Origin: Archegozetes longisetosus
Taxonomy: Eukaryota; Arthropoda; Arachnida; Sarcoptiformes; Trhypochthoniidae
Reading direction: 5' to 3'
Assembly (NCBI GenBank): GCA_018873245.2
Contig: JAEMBT020000009.1
Span: 7,953,288-8,017,287 of the forward strand
DNA length: 64,000 nucleotides
The translations under genes were made by a program, and so were the position numbers. The notes beneath the pieces were generated by a model. The model was given only the letters and a program-made list of their open reading frames with translations. It ran no database searches and was not told the DNA's origin. Below, piece by piece: positions 48,125 to 59,295 of this stretch (its first letter is position 1; the number at the start of each line of letters is the position of its first letter).

Positions 48125-49346
48125 GGAATCAAACCCGATGGCTGTACTGCCTCAACTGGTCCAACAACTACTCCAACACCTCCTCCTACCGGTACAAGTC
48201 CCGATGTCACAACTGGCTCTTCAGCCGTTCCTACATCAAGTCCTTCAGGTACAAGTCCCGATACTATCCCTTCCTCTTCTCCCTCCACTGAATCCACTAC
48301 TACAACTACAGTGACTTCTACAGAACCAACTACTCCTTCTGTATTTTCTACCGAACTCACTACTCATCCAGTATCTTCTACTGAATCCACTACTCTTTCT
48401 GTATCTTCTACCCAACTCACTACTTATTCTGTATCTTATACTGAATTTACTACTCCTCCAATAACTTCTACCGAACTCATTTCTACAGTAACTGCCAGTG
48501 AACCAGCTACAGCATCAGTTTCTTCAGTGTCTCCTGATGATTCAGTAAATGTAGGACTTTATTACTCGGGTGATGATAATTCAAGTAATTGGGTAATCAG
48601 TCAATTGAAGCAGTTCTATGTGGAATCGCCTACAACACGAGCGACATCGATTCAGGAAATGATAAAAACGAGTTTTATTCCATGGGGTAGTACTGTATAT
48701 GATGCTAATAATACTGATCAACCGTTTACTTGCAATGGTGCCAATGAATGCAATATCAATAGAATACATGTAATTATACTATTCTCTCATTTAATTATTC
48801 TTATATTTCATTTATTCTTCAATCCATTATTCCCTTACCTTCAATTTACTGTTGACTTCGATTTGAAATGCATTTCGCTTACCTTCCAATCGTTATTCAC
48901 TCATTATAGGCCTGTGCAATAGATCAACACTTGAGTGAACCTGAAGGACCTCTACATATCGCTCAATTCATTATATGCTTCTTCAATCGCAGTGATTGGA
49001 ATTCCGATTCGTTTGAGGCTGGCAACGTCTGCTCTAACGAGGTCTGGTTTCTTGATCCCTGGCCTCAAATCGATGTCTGTGCCACTCAAAACACTCAGGA
49101 CAATATTGATGTTTACTTGAAGATGCGCGACAAAACATTGATTGCAGGCCCGACTTATTGTACGATATTTATGTTTTTAATAGCATTTCATAAGTTTTTA
49201 TATCATTTGAAAAACCATTCGATATCGTTAATAACTCTATAAACTCATAACTTGTTTTTGCAATCAGATCCATGGGTTACATTGAACGATCAGCACAGTA
49301 CATCAGCTGAAAGTGACCTTTATCATCAGTTTGCGATCAATATCCA
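48125..49346 (+). repeat. GILT/stalk cassette 3 of the array
   Basis: The stalk segment (48125-48530) is the longest, with GIKPDGC followed by extra Thr/Pro repeats. The stalk/GILT-a exon is fully open. Exon c (49268-49346) has a 1-nt deletion near CTTTATC. Confidence 0.8.
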
Positions 49347-50011
49347 GTAATTATCAATAATTAATTTTTGATAACAAGTATCTAATCAATATTAATTAAT
49401 AGGGAATCAAACCCGATGGCTGTACTGCCTCAACTAGTCCGACAACTACTCCTACACCTCCTCCTACTAGTACAAGTCCCGATACCATTCCTTCTTCTTC
49501 TCCCTCCACTGAATCCACTACTATTACTTCAGTGACTTCTACCGAACCCACTACTTCTTCTGTACCTTCTCCTGAGCCCACTACTCCTTCTGTATCTTCC
49601 ACTGAATCTACTACTACTCCAGTGACTTCTACCCAATCCACTATTCCTTCTGTATCTCCTACTGAAACCACTACTCCTTCTGTACCTTCTACACAACCCA
49701 CTACTCCTTCTGTATCTCCTACTGAAACCACTACTCCTTCTGTACCTTCTACACAACCCACTACTCCTTCTGTATCTTCTACTGAATCTACTACTCCTCC
49801 AATAACTTCTACCGAACCCATTTCTACAGTAACCACCAGCGAATCCGTGTCTACAGTAACTGTCAGCGAATCAGCCACAACATCAGTTACTTCAGTGTCT
49901 CCTCCACCTTCATCAACCACAGGAAATGAGGGAGATGGATCAGGAGCTACTCTTAATATAATTTCGGGCTACTGTCTATTACTATTGTTGTCATTACTTT
50001 TATTTGTCTGA

Positions 50012-50484
50012 ACTAAATGTTTCGATTATAATTAGATAGTCTCTTAAGTCATTTTTAAAAGGAATTCAATTCTAAACAGAGCTCAAACTTTATCATAAGA
50101 TTGTGCAGAATGATTAATAAATTGATTTCGTCTTAATTATAATTTGTTTCAATTTTATTCTATTTTAATAATAAGTACTGACTAAATAAGTATTACTTAA
50201 CTATTAGTTAAATGGATCTATTTGAAAGATCATTAACTAAGTGGGCTATTTCTCAATTAGTTATGGGTGAGATAACTCACTATGTATCAATACAATCTAT
50301 CGTGTATATAGACAACTGTTGAACGAGTCTTTCACTGCTAAGCTCACATTAGTCCCGTAGCCTGACTTTTGGTCTAGGGCTGAAAGTTGAATATTGAGTT
50401 GTTGAGGTAAACTCGTGTTCACATGAAAATATCTGTTCACTTGTTTCAAAATAACGATAAACAACCGACTGATGAATCAAATAT
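50012..50484 (+). repeat. Duplicated 3' flank of the GILT gene, copy 2
   Basis: Counterpart of 45390-45861. Similarity ends after GATGAATCAAATATA, where this copy continues into unrelated intergenic DNA. Confidence 0.85.
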
Positions 50485-52197
50485 ATACAGTTCCATAAGT
50501 TTGTATTTTTTCACTACAAACTTACACTTGAATTTTTGAAATGCCTCTGGGGGGCTGAAGCCCTACTAACTACTGCTGCGGCTTACATTGAAGGATATGA
50601 GTGAGGCACATTCTCAGGTGAGAACTATTGGCAAGGTTTGTTATTTTCAGGACTTTCTTTGAATACCTGATTGTCCTTATTATCAGTGAAGCCTGAAGTG
50701 AGTCTGTCATAATGCCCATTACTTAGTTATAGTTTAGTTTAGCTGAATAGCTTAACATAAATATTAAATTCAATTTACACTTTTGTCTCATTTATTTTAT
50801 TGATTTATCTTTTCAACTAGTTATTATGTATTGATTATTTTGTTCATTTGAATTATAATTAGTTTTGTGATAATAATAATAATAATAATAATAAGATATT
50901 TGTATTACTATGAATTAATAGTGAACTTATTCATATTTTATATTAACACCAATTAGAAATCTACTTTAAATCAATTTCACAGTTCAAATCATTTCAAAAT
51001 AGTATAGATTTCAAGTTTAAGAAACATTCGAAAATATCAAATCAAGTAACTCGATAAAAATGTACTAAAGCCTTAGGGCAAAAACAATAATAAATAATAA
51101 TAATAATAATTACAATTATTATTATTATTATTATAAGCAATTTATTCAAGTGCAACACTATTGTAAAGATTATGAAGATTAGAAAGATTGTGATTGGTGA
51201 CCAAGATAGCACGTACTTAACCTCATCTTACATAAAAGTTAGGTTATACATATATTTTATTTAGCTCTAACAAGTTTGTTTTGTATAACATGCTTCCGCT
51301 ATATTTGCTTCTATTCAATAGTTTACAAAACATCCATGTTCTATTCTTCTTTTCTTCTTTTCTTTCAGTACCTATTTCTATACATTTTTTGAAATTATAT
51401 TCACTTAAGTCTGTACAATAATGTTTTATTTAACATCATTTTAGTATAACCTTAACATAATTTGCATAGTAAACACTTAAAGAAACCAGTTCAAAACATG
51501 ATAAGTTAATGGTTTGATAATGATTTAAGGTACGATATGAAAATGATTATGAGGTACAAGCTAAAAATATAAGTAATTTATAATTGAATTAAATGGAAGA
51601 TGGTTAAAAATGAAAAAATCTAGCTAAAAGATAGTCAAAAATCTAACTAACAAAGTCAAAGATCTAACTAAAAAAAGTCAAAAATCAAACTAAAAAAAGT
51701 CAAAAATCAAACTAAAAAATAACCAAAAATCTAACTAAATAACTGATCAAAGTAGGTCAAATAGAATAGATAATATAAATTGAAAAAAAATCAACTTTAA
51801 AATAATAATAATAATAACAACACCAACATCGATAAGCATTTCTCTTATATCCTTATACTATAAAGAAATCATAATCTAAAACTAGTTAGTTGACGATCAT
51901 GAAAAACTCATGCGCACCTTATTACGGTTGAATGGGTCATACCTAAAAGAAGTTTGCTTTTAGTAGGAGTGCATTAGCGAATACTTCAGCTTTACGACTA
52001 CTACTACTCTTTACTTATTAATTTTATTATTTGTTCATTTCAATTATGGATAAGTTTATTATTAGTTCTTCATTCTTATGTCAACTTCATCTATGAGTTT
52101 ATGTTTACTTCTTTCAATTAAATGCCAGCTTTAAGTGTTGCTCTTCAAGTCGAGTCTCTATTTGGTTGACTTGGTCTAAGTGTTATTTGTCTAACAG
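50485..52197. other. Intergenic, 1.7 kb
   Basis: No coding signal. It holds (TAA)n at 50873-50894, a self-complementary AATAATAATAATTACAATTA/TTATTATTATT patch (51095-51135) and degenerate AAAAAGTCAAAAATC(A/T)AACTA repeats (51630-51735). Confidence 0.55.
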
Positions 52198-52364
52198 TTT
52201 TGGTTTTACAGTTATTGGTTTTACAGTTATTGGTCTTACAGTTATTGGTCTTACAGTTATTGGTTTTACAGTTATTGGTCTTACAGCTCCCGGTCTTACA
52301 GTTATTGGTCTTACAGTTCTCAACCTTACAGTTCTCGACCTTACAGTTCTCAATCTTACAGTTT
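52198..52364 (+). repeat. 15-bp array of acceptor-like TCTTACAG units before ELOVL
   Basis: Eleven units of GGTCTTACAGTTATT type, ending only a few bases before the elongase ATG. Each unit contains TTTTACAG or TCTTACAG, a good 3' splice-site lookalike. The unit is a multiple of three and is open in the gene's frame, but would encode only FTVIGLTVIG-type repeats. Confidence 0.92.
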
Positions 52365-52369
52365 CAAAC

Positions 52370-53208
52370 ATGCTTTCAATAGTTAATAGTGCACAGAACT
52401 TAGCCTCAACTTTTTGGTATTATTGTCACCAATACTGGATAGACGTCGGCGACCCACGAACCAGAGATTACCCACTGGCCAGTGGAGGACCAGGACCATT
52501 AGTTGTGATATTGGGAGCCTATTTATTGTTTGTCAAAAAGATAGGTCCGGCTCTGATGAAAAATAGGCCTCCCTTTGTATTACGTGGACCTATGCTTATA
52601 TATAACTCATTTATGGTTATTGTCAATGTGTACTTCTTCTATGAAATTGTTAGACGATGTGATCATGGTCGACGATTTCTGAACTTTAAATTTCCTGATA
52701 GAAACGATAACTCGCCTGAAGTATTGCGAGAAATTTATGTTGGTTTCTGGTGTTATATAACTCGCTTTATGGATCTATTAGACACTATATTTTTTGTATT
52801 ACGTAAGAAATATAATCAAATTACTTTTCTACATTTATATCATCATACTATTGTTCCAATCATGGGTTGGATGTGTCTGAAAATAGCACCACAAGCACCA
52901 GTGATCGGATTATTTCTAATATTCAATACATTCATACATTCAATAATGTACTTATATTATGCGCTAGCTGCTTTTGGCCCCAAAGTTCAAAAATACTTAT
53001 GGTGGAAAAAATATATTACCCAATTACAATTACTACAATTTGCTAGTTGTTTTTGTTATGGCGTTGTTATGGTCTTTTGCAGACTGGTTTTCCGCCTGGA
53101 CTCTTCTGGTTGGGTTTCTCACAAAATCCGTTCTTCTTCTATATGTTTTATAAGTTCTATCGTCAAGCTTATTATCATACTGATAAGACTAAGATTAAGA
53201 CTAATTAG
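52370..53208 (+). CDS. ELOVL very-long-chain fatty acid elongase, intronless, with apparent frameshift
   Basis: 3-ketoacyl-CoA synthase of the ER, extending fatty acyl-CoA by two carbons. It is a single exon starting at the first ATG after the repeat array. Motifs: GPMLIYNSFMVIVN, YYVGFW-like region, MDLLDTIFFVLRKKYNQITF, the catalytic histidine box HLYHH, NTFIHSIMYLYYALAAFGP and KKYITQLQLLQF. The frame then breaks. From 53083 the family's C-terminus continues in another frame (TGFPPGLFWLGFSQNPFFFY, then MFYKFYRQAYYHTDKTKIKTN) to a TAG at 53206-53208. One extra T in the T4 run at 53074-53077 would join them (about 279 aa). No GT-AG intron of reasonable size fits. Uncorrected, the frame runs to 53218 with a nonsense tail. 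Either a sequencing deletion or a recently damaged gene. Confidence 0.9.
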
Positions 53209-54021
53209 TATTATTTAGCTGGCTTATTTAAGTTATCTATATGTTAATTATCTGTATTATTGTCAATAGTTTTGTTGTAATAATTCATTGATAAAAGTTA
53301 TGATCAAGTTTTGCTAAAACTTCTAATTACATAAATTTAATGAAATATTTGTAAACCTGTTTGATTACGGTATTGGGTTGAATTAATATGAATTTACTAT
53401 AACATCTATTATCACATTTAATTATCTAATCATTTGTGTTAAACTTCAAGTCAGACAATAGCAGTTTTTGTTGATTGTTATTTCTCTAATCAGAATCAAA
53501 TCTGAATCAAATCAGAATAAGGTTAGCTTGTGATGTAAGTGTATAGTTGACTGATTGTTTTCTTGCTGCTCATGTCAGTTAGCCTAACCTTACCTGTGAA
53601 TATTTCTTTTATTAAATCTATTCAATCTCTTGTTATAATAAGAATTTTAGATTATTTGCTTCTATTAATCTTCAAATACTTCTTATTTTAGACTAATATG
53701 TCTAAAATAGTACACTGTCAAAACTTAATAGTATTCGACGACAACTAGATAGAGGTTACTCCTGTCAGCTATCCTATGATGCAGATCAATTCAAAGTCAA
53801 ATATGATTTAAAGATTAGCTTTTGTGAATAATATTATGTATTGCTGTATGTTCTCATATTATGCTCTGATGGAAGCATGTCAGTCTAATTAGGCATGACA
53901 TCTATTTAGATGCGTTAGTCTGACTTCTTGCATGATATCTACGTAGATGGTTTAGTCTGACTTTTTGCCTAAAAATTAGGTTTTACGTGAGTTTTAGATA
54001 TGTAAGACAAACTGTTTTTTT

Positions 54022-54056
<35 letters not shown>

Positions 54057-54216
54057 AGTAATTCAATGAGATGTTCTATATTTATAACTAAATAGTGATT
54101 ATTTGATAAGTTGGCCTCTATACCCGTTAATGGGATGCATTAAACACTAACTACTCTTTCAACACTTGACACTTCATCTTTATAGTTCATATTCAATCTT
54201 TATGTTTATGTTATTC

Positions 54217-54221
<5 letters not shown>

Positions 54222-54256
<35 letters not shown>
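54222..54256. repeat. (CT)n microsatellite
   Basis: About seventeen CT units. Confidence 0.9.
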
Positions 54257-54257
<1 letters not shown>

Positions 54258-54718
54258 GTCACAAACCGGTCTTTTAGTCTATGTTTAATGTACTTTAATG
54301 TCTTGTTCGATACTTAGTCTAATAATTGCTTTAACTTTAGTATGCGTGATTGACATTCGATCAAAATGAATGCTTTTATAGTAATATTCAGATATAATTA
54401 GTGATAGAGCTTTTCGGTCATAAAAGTTTATATGTTGAAGATCAAATTCGTAGGTCAAATTCGGAGGTCAAATTCGGTTAACAAAAATTTGATAAAAATC
54501 AACTAGATACTGAATGTTAGCAGTAATATAATAGTAATGATAATAATTTTTTAATAGCAATTAAACTTATTCTCAATATGATCATTAAAGTACATTATGA
54601 TTTGTGTTTTTATACTTTCTTCGTTCATATTATATCTTTTTGAATCTTGTGTCTGTGCTATTATGGTAATGCCCTATGTCAATCATAATGCTAGCTCACT
54701 GGTTCTATGCTGACAAAT

Positions 54719-54860
54719 TTTGGGAAGATTTTGAGAAAATTCTGGGAAATTTTGGGAAAATTCTGGGAAATTTTGGGAAAATTCTGGGAAAATCCCGAGA
54801 AAATTCTGGAGAAATTCTGAGAAAATTCTGAGAAAATTTTGAAAAAAATTCCGGGAAAAT
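54719..54860 (+). repeat. Tandem repeat, TTTTGGGAAAATTCTGGGAAA
   Basis: Roughly ten degenerate units of (G)GGAAAATTCT / GGGAAATTTT. Confidence 0.85.
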
Positions 54861-55807
54861 ACTTTTCTAATGCATTCTAGAGTCTATGGAAATTGAAAGT
54901 ATTTGCCAGTAATTTCCCAAAATTTTATAGCATTTATGCTAACATTTTTCAGTCTCAAGCACCGGTCAAAACCAGTTACCAACAGATATTGCATTCATGA
55001 TTTCGGCGGTCAAATTCAGTCAAATTCAGTCAAATTGGGTTTATGAACAAAAACCGTTGTCACTAGATATAATCAATGCACTAGTTCTGTCCCTACACAT
55101 ATGAATAGTACATACCTGTTTATAGTGAAATCTCGTTATAGTGAACGCATGCCAACACATACCATTCAACCTCTTTACAGTTGACTATAGATATTTCTCA
55201 ATAGACTAAATCGAGATGTTATATGAAGGTTTGAGGAAGAGTTTGTTTTCAATGACCTATAACAGATACATAGAAAATGATTGTTTAATAAATGACAATA
55301 CATGAATGAATAATGCTATAATTATTTGATATAACATTTATATATTATAGATATTATTTCTTATTTATAGAATTTCTATACTTTCAAACTAATATTCATT
55401 CTTTTACGCGTCAGACTTTTCTCATTCATATAGCTTTTGAATTTATGTAACTATTCATTACTATTATTTCCAATATGTCTAGGTTGCTAGATTTTGTTAA
55501 GATTTTGTTTAGATTTGAAGGCCTTAACTAGTCATTTTTACTTCAAACTTGACATCAAATTTGAGCATAATAAATCTGTCATAATCTTAAACACCGTAAA
55601 TAGGACTCTAACATAATCGAAATTTCTGATAGAATAATAGATGATAACTCACCAATGATAGTATATCCAAATATATTAAATCAATTTGTGATTAAAGCTT
55701 AGAATTTATAGTGTTTTGTATTTACTAAATGCTATTTTCATAGCTGCTAATTAAATCATTATTGCATATTCTAAATTCGTAGTCAAGTTTACATAGTGCT
55801 ATTTGAG

Positions 55808-55842
55808 TAAGGTTAGGTTAGGTTAGGATAGGTTAGGTTAAC
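55808..55842 (+). repeat. (TTAGG)n interstitial telomere-like tract
   Basis: AGGTTAGGTTAGGTTAGGAT followed by AGGTTAGGTTA: about six TTAGG-like units with one variant. Confidence 0.85.
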
Positions 55843-56230
55843 CACACAAGAAGCACTACGTTCTCTAAAAGCATTATATAAGTTTGACTTTTGGTAATTG
55901 ATTTCTTCAAAAGTAGAACTAACTACATGTAAATGCTACAACTTGTGTGTTGAGTATTAGACTATGTAAATAGAATAATGTGATGTGGAGGACAATTTCA
56001 GAATTGATGTTTTATGTCTAGTACTTCTGAAATAAATCTATCTTTTCAACATTGTAGATGTCACTATTTCATATTATAATAATTTTGATTAACTAAACAA
56101 TTCATAATAATTCAAATAGAAACAAGTTATAAATAAGCCTAGTTCAATTTATAACTTATAGAAGGCTTCACGTGATTGCTATTGCATAATCAGTAGGCAA
56201 TAGGATCGAGTGAGTAAACTTCTCATGTGA

Positions 56231-56302
56231 GCGTCGGTGGTATAACGGTCAGCATAGCTGCCTTCCAAGCAGTTGATCCGGGTTCGACTCCCGGCCGACG
56301 CA
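56231..56302 (+). tRNA. trnG-TCC: tRNA-Gly (anticodon TCC)
   Basis: 72 nt. GCGTCGG pairs with CCGACGC in the acceptor stem, then discriminator A. The A box (TGGTATAACGGTCAGCA) and B box (GGTTCGACTCC) are intact. The anticodon loop is CTTCCAA with anticodon TCC. No intron and no encoded CCA, as in nuclear eukaryotic tRNA genes. A TTTTT run for polymerase III termination follows. Confidence 0.97.
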
Positions 56303-56688
56303 CTTCTTTTTGCTTTTATTTATACTTTTTTTCTAAATCTAATTTTATATTGCTTACAAATATTAATAATACTTTATTCATTTTAACAACTGTTGCGATT
56401 GAAATGTAATACATTGATAAGTTATTCAAAGATGATTTTAGTTGTAAAAGATTTATAAAAAAAATTCAAGTCTTTAATGCCTTATTATTTTACATATATT
56501 TCGATAATAATTTGTTATATAAAAAAATTAGCTTTTGCCCAACTTAGATAAGAATCTAATATAAAAGTAACTTCAAATCCAATGAAATTGAAATAAACAG
56601 GAAAACAGCGATTTGATTAATTAAACATTTCTCGTAAACAAGTTGGCATATGATTGAAATATCAACAGTTGACATTGATCATTTTGAA
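56303..56688. other. Intergenic, ~385 bp
   Basis: A T-rich tract just after the tRNA (CTTCTTTTTGC, ACTTTTTTTC) can serve as polymerase III terminator. The rest is the 3' flank of GET3. No gene. Confidence 0.6.
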
Positions 56689-57726
56689 TCAATCTTGATT
56701 TTGTTGATAAGGTTCGACAAGAAATTTGCTAAAAGAGCAAACTTTATCGACACCTCTAACTTCTTCCTCAAGTAACGGCAATTTAACTAAATGAAAATCT
56801 TCATAAAGATCATTAATCTGATCTAAATACTTATTCTGTAATTTGATTCTAGCTTTACACATATTACAATTAGTCAAACCATTATTAGGCATTAACAATT
56901 GATTAATAATTATATTATGTGTATCTATATTAGCTCTAGTTAGTTCTTGAACTAATCTCTCTGTTTCGTAAAGTGATAGAAATTCTGCTATACAAACACA
57001 CACAAATGTGCATTGGTTGGCATCACGAAACTGCTCGTTTACTGTTCTTATTATTGGTAGTATTTCTTCTATTTTGTTGTTCATTATGTCTGCGTTCATC
57101 TCTTGCATGCCTTTATGGACAGATTTTTGTTAGTTATATTTGCATTTGTTATGTTTTTGTTCTGTTCTTAACTATTTTACCTAACATTGAAGCAACATTT
57201 GAAACCATAGGTCCAATTTGATTTTTTATGCGTAACAGTTTTCCCAATCCTTTCTCCACTACTGCGGGAAATGATAGCAGACGAAGTGTATGACCTAATT
57301 ATTACAATAATATTTAGTTTTTTAATCTAATTTTATTAGAAAACTATTTTTATTGTATGATTTGTGGACATTTATTATGAATGATTAACACATTTTCGGA
57401 TCAAATATAAATTAAAGTTATGAAAGTTATGAAAGTTATGAAACTATGACAACAAAACTAATCAAAAAAGTGAATACAATACCAGTTGGGGCCGTATCGA
57501 AGACCACAACATCGAAATTCATAGATCGAACCAATTTCATAACCTCTGCATAACTGACCGCTTCATCAATACCCGGAAAAGCGCCCAACAACTCTTGCAT
57601 AAGTGAGCGACTCATTCGCATGGGATCCGATTCAGAAAAGAACTCATCTGGCAATTCACCGGTTCCTAGGTTCGGATCGATTTCCATGGCGTACAGGTTG
57701 GGAAAGCCGCGGACCTAAAGAGCAAA

Positions 57727-57761
<35 letters not shown>

Positions 57762-58084
57762 GTTGAAAAGTGTTGAAAAGTTTTAAAAAAAGGAAAAAAG
57801 TGTTGAAAAACATTTCAAAAAATAAATAATAAAAATATAATTACAAGCGTAGGGACTTTACTAAACTTCTGATCAAAAGCATCACTAATATTATGAGCAG
57901 GATCAGTACTAATAATCAAAACAGACTGTCGACAATAAGACAACTGAACAGCTAAAGAGCAGGAGCAGGTAGTTTTGCCAACACCACCTTTACCACCAAC
58001 AAACACCCATCGAAGACTCTTCTGATCTAGTATGTTCTGTAGGGATGGTTCTAAAGGATCTAACATTGAAGTATGATCTGCCAT
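56689..58084 (-). CDS. GET3: GET3/ASNA1 ATPase for tail-anchored protein targeting
   Basis: Cytosolic homodimeric ATPase that delivers tail-anchored proteins to the ER membrane. Four exons in reading order: 58084-57845, 57714-57483, 57294-57181, 57110-56689, totalling 336 codons (335 aa), the usual metazoan length. Deviant P-loop [10 protein letters not shown] (residues ~30-39), [14 protein letters not shown] (switch I), [16 protein letters not shown] (switch II) and the zinc-binding CNMC (about 277-280). Near the end comes [20 protein letters not shown]. Everything needed for function is present. Intron 1 has a (GA)n microsatellite. Start ATG at 58082-58084 is preceded by an AT-rich 5' flank. 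Confidence 0.97.
57730..57759. repeat. (GA)n microsatellite in GET3 intron 1
   Basis: About fourteen GA units followed by AAGTGTTGAAAAGTGTTG repeats. Confidence 0.9.
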
Positions 58085-59295
58085 TTTTGATGCTTACACG
58101 TTTACTCTAAATTGCAATTCGTGTCATATACTAACTCTTATTATCAATTTATATCATTATTTTGTGTTATACATTTTTAATTGTTTTATAATTAATATAT
58201 TTAGTTTTGTTTAATTAATTATTATAATTAATTAATTTACTGATATATAAACTTAAATAATATTGATAATAAATAAAAATAATAAAGAGGTACAACTGTA
58301 TATTCAACTATATATAAGGTTGCTATAGTAACAACAAGGAAAACTTGGCAACACAAATAAAAGCAAGCTACTAAAAAGCATTACGCAATACTTATTTGAA
58401 ACTAGACATGTTCATCTTCTAGATTAATTATTCAATACTTATTTGAAACTAGACATCAGTGATAGGGAAGCATGCTCATTTTCTAGATTAATTATTCGAT
58501 TGACGGCAATAAATCCTAGTTGATTAATTGCTACTAATTTATGTAGTTAAGTAGCTGGTACTACTAATTTATGTTTATGTAGTTAGGTAGCTTGTACTAT
58601 TAGAAAGTTAGTCTCTAATACTTGCTACTTCCTTATGAGTATGAGTTAAATCTAAACATGAATGAGTTACGTCTAAATAGTTGATAACTACTACAATGTA
58701 ACATTGAAGGATATGACTAATCTATTGTTTATAAGATATATAACTTATAAACTAAAATGCATTACTACTACTACTAACATGTTGTAAACGTATGAAATCA
58801 TACTAGCTCAACCAACTGAAACAATTATGTCAATAAGTTAGTCGTATTTTGTATAAATTGACATTAGAGTGAAACTTGTTGTAGCATTAAGTATTTATTT
58901 GTAATTGGTTTGTATGTGTTAGCCAATCGTTCGTATCTACTCTTGTCCTAAAATACATAAACATGAGTCAAATACTTACCCTCTCTACAACCAATAAAAT
59001 ATTACTAAAGTCTAGGTGAAATGCGAGCCAACCAAGTAGACTAAGGTTGAAATTTGAAGTCGATACACTATTACTTAGATGCATTTAGTGATCATCTCAA
59101 TTTGTTAGTAGCTATTGTTGCAAGTATTTGTATGGTTATATGTTTAGTTTAACTATTAAGTTTTTTAATTTGCTAGTTTTCGTAGTTTTCGTAGTTCTCG
59201 TAGTTCTCCTACTTCTCCTACTTATTCGTATGAATTAACTCCTTATTAGATACTAATATTGTTCTCTTCATCAAACCTAAACCTAAAATCTGAAA
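58085..59295. other. Intergenic between divergent GET3 and SCP2-repeat genes
   Basis: 1.2 kb shared upstream region, AT-rich, with a direct repeat ATTACTTATTTGAAACTAGACAT-like (58390-58500) and CGTAGTTTTCGTAGTTCTCG (59180-59220). No gene or clear promoter motif seen. Confidence 0.5.

Larger units (their letters stand above)
45850..50011 (+). pseudogene. 5'-truncated tandem duplicate: three GILT unit-9/stalk cassettes
   Basis: Three more copies of unit 9 plus stalk. Cassette 1: stalk+a ~45868-46299, b 46439-46688, c 46797-46876. Cassette 2: 46933-47493, 47631-47880, 47989-48068. Cassette 3: 48125-48769, 48910-49159, 49268-49346. Final stalk/GPI exon: 49403-50011. Unlike the parent, each stalk exon continues without an intron into the next GILT half. 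There is no signal peptide: the first ATG (45850) lies in what is otherwise 3' flank. Cassette 2 has an in-frame TAA (47167-47169) where cassette 3 has GAA. Exon c of cassette 3 is 79 nt instead of 80, a 1-nt deletion that breaks the frame. It is therefore probably a pseudogene, unless exons are joined to the upstream gene by alternative splicing, which the phase-0 exon ends would allow. Confidence 0.7.
53209..56230. other. Gene-free stretch, 3.0 kb
   Basis: No exon supported. It contains (TAA)n (54028-54053), (CT)n (54222-54256), a GGGAAAATTCTGGGAAATTT tandem patch (54719-54860) and a TTAGG tract (55808-55842). AATTCGGTCAAATTC-type repeats occur at 54445-54480 and 54995-55040. Confidence 0.55.

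Noticed and set aside
52166..52369. N-terminal extension of the elongase with TVIGLTVIG repeats
   Set aside because: This is the 15-bp array read in frame. It starts without homology and the family N-terminus fits ATG 52370.
53046..53082. A 37-nt mini-intron explaining the elongase frame change
   Set aside because: The candidate donor GTTGTT and acceptor TTTGCAG give the wrong phase for the TGFPPGLFW frame, and 37 nt is below the shortest intron seen here (57 nt). A 1-nt deletion fits better.
56227..56409. 60-codon frame over the tRNA-Gly
   Set aside because: The DNA is a complete tRNA-Gly gene; the frame is a by-product.
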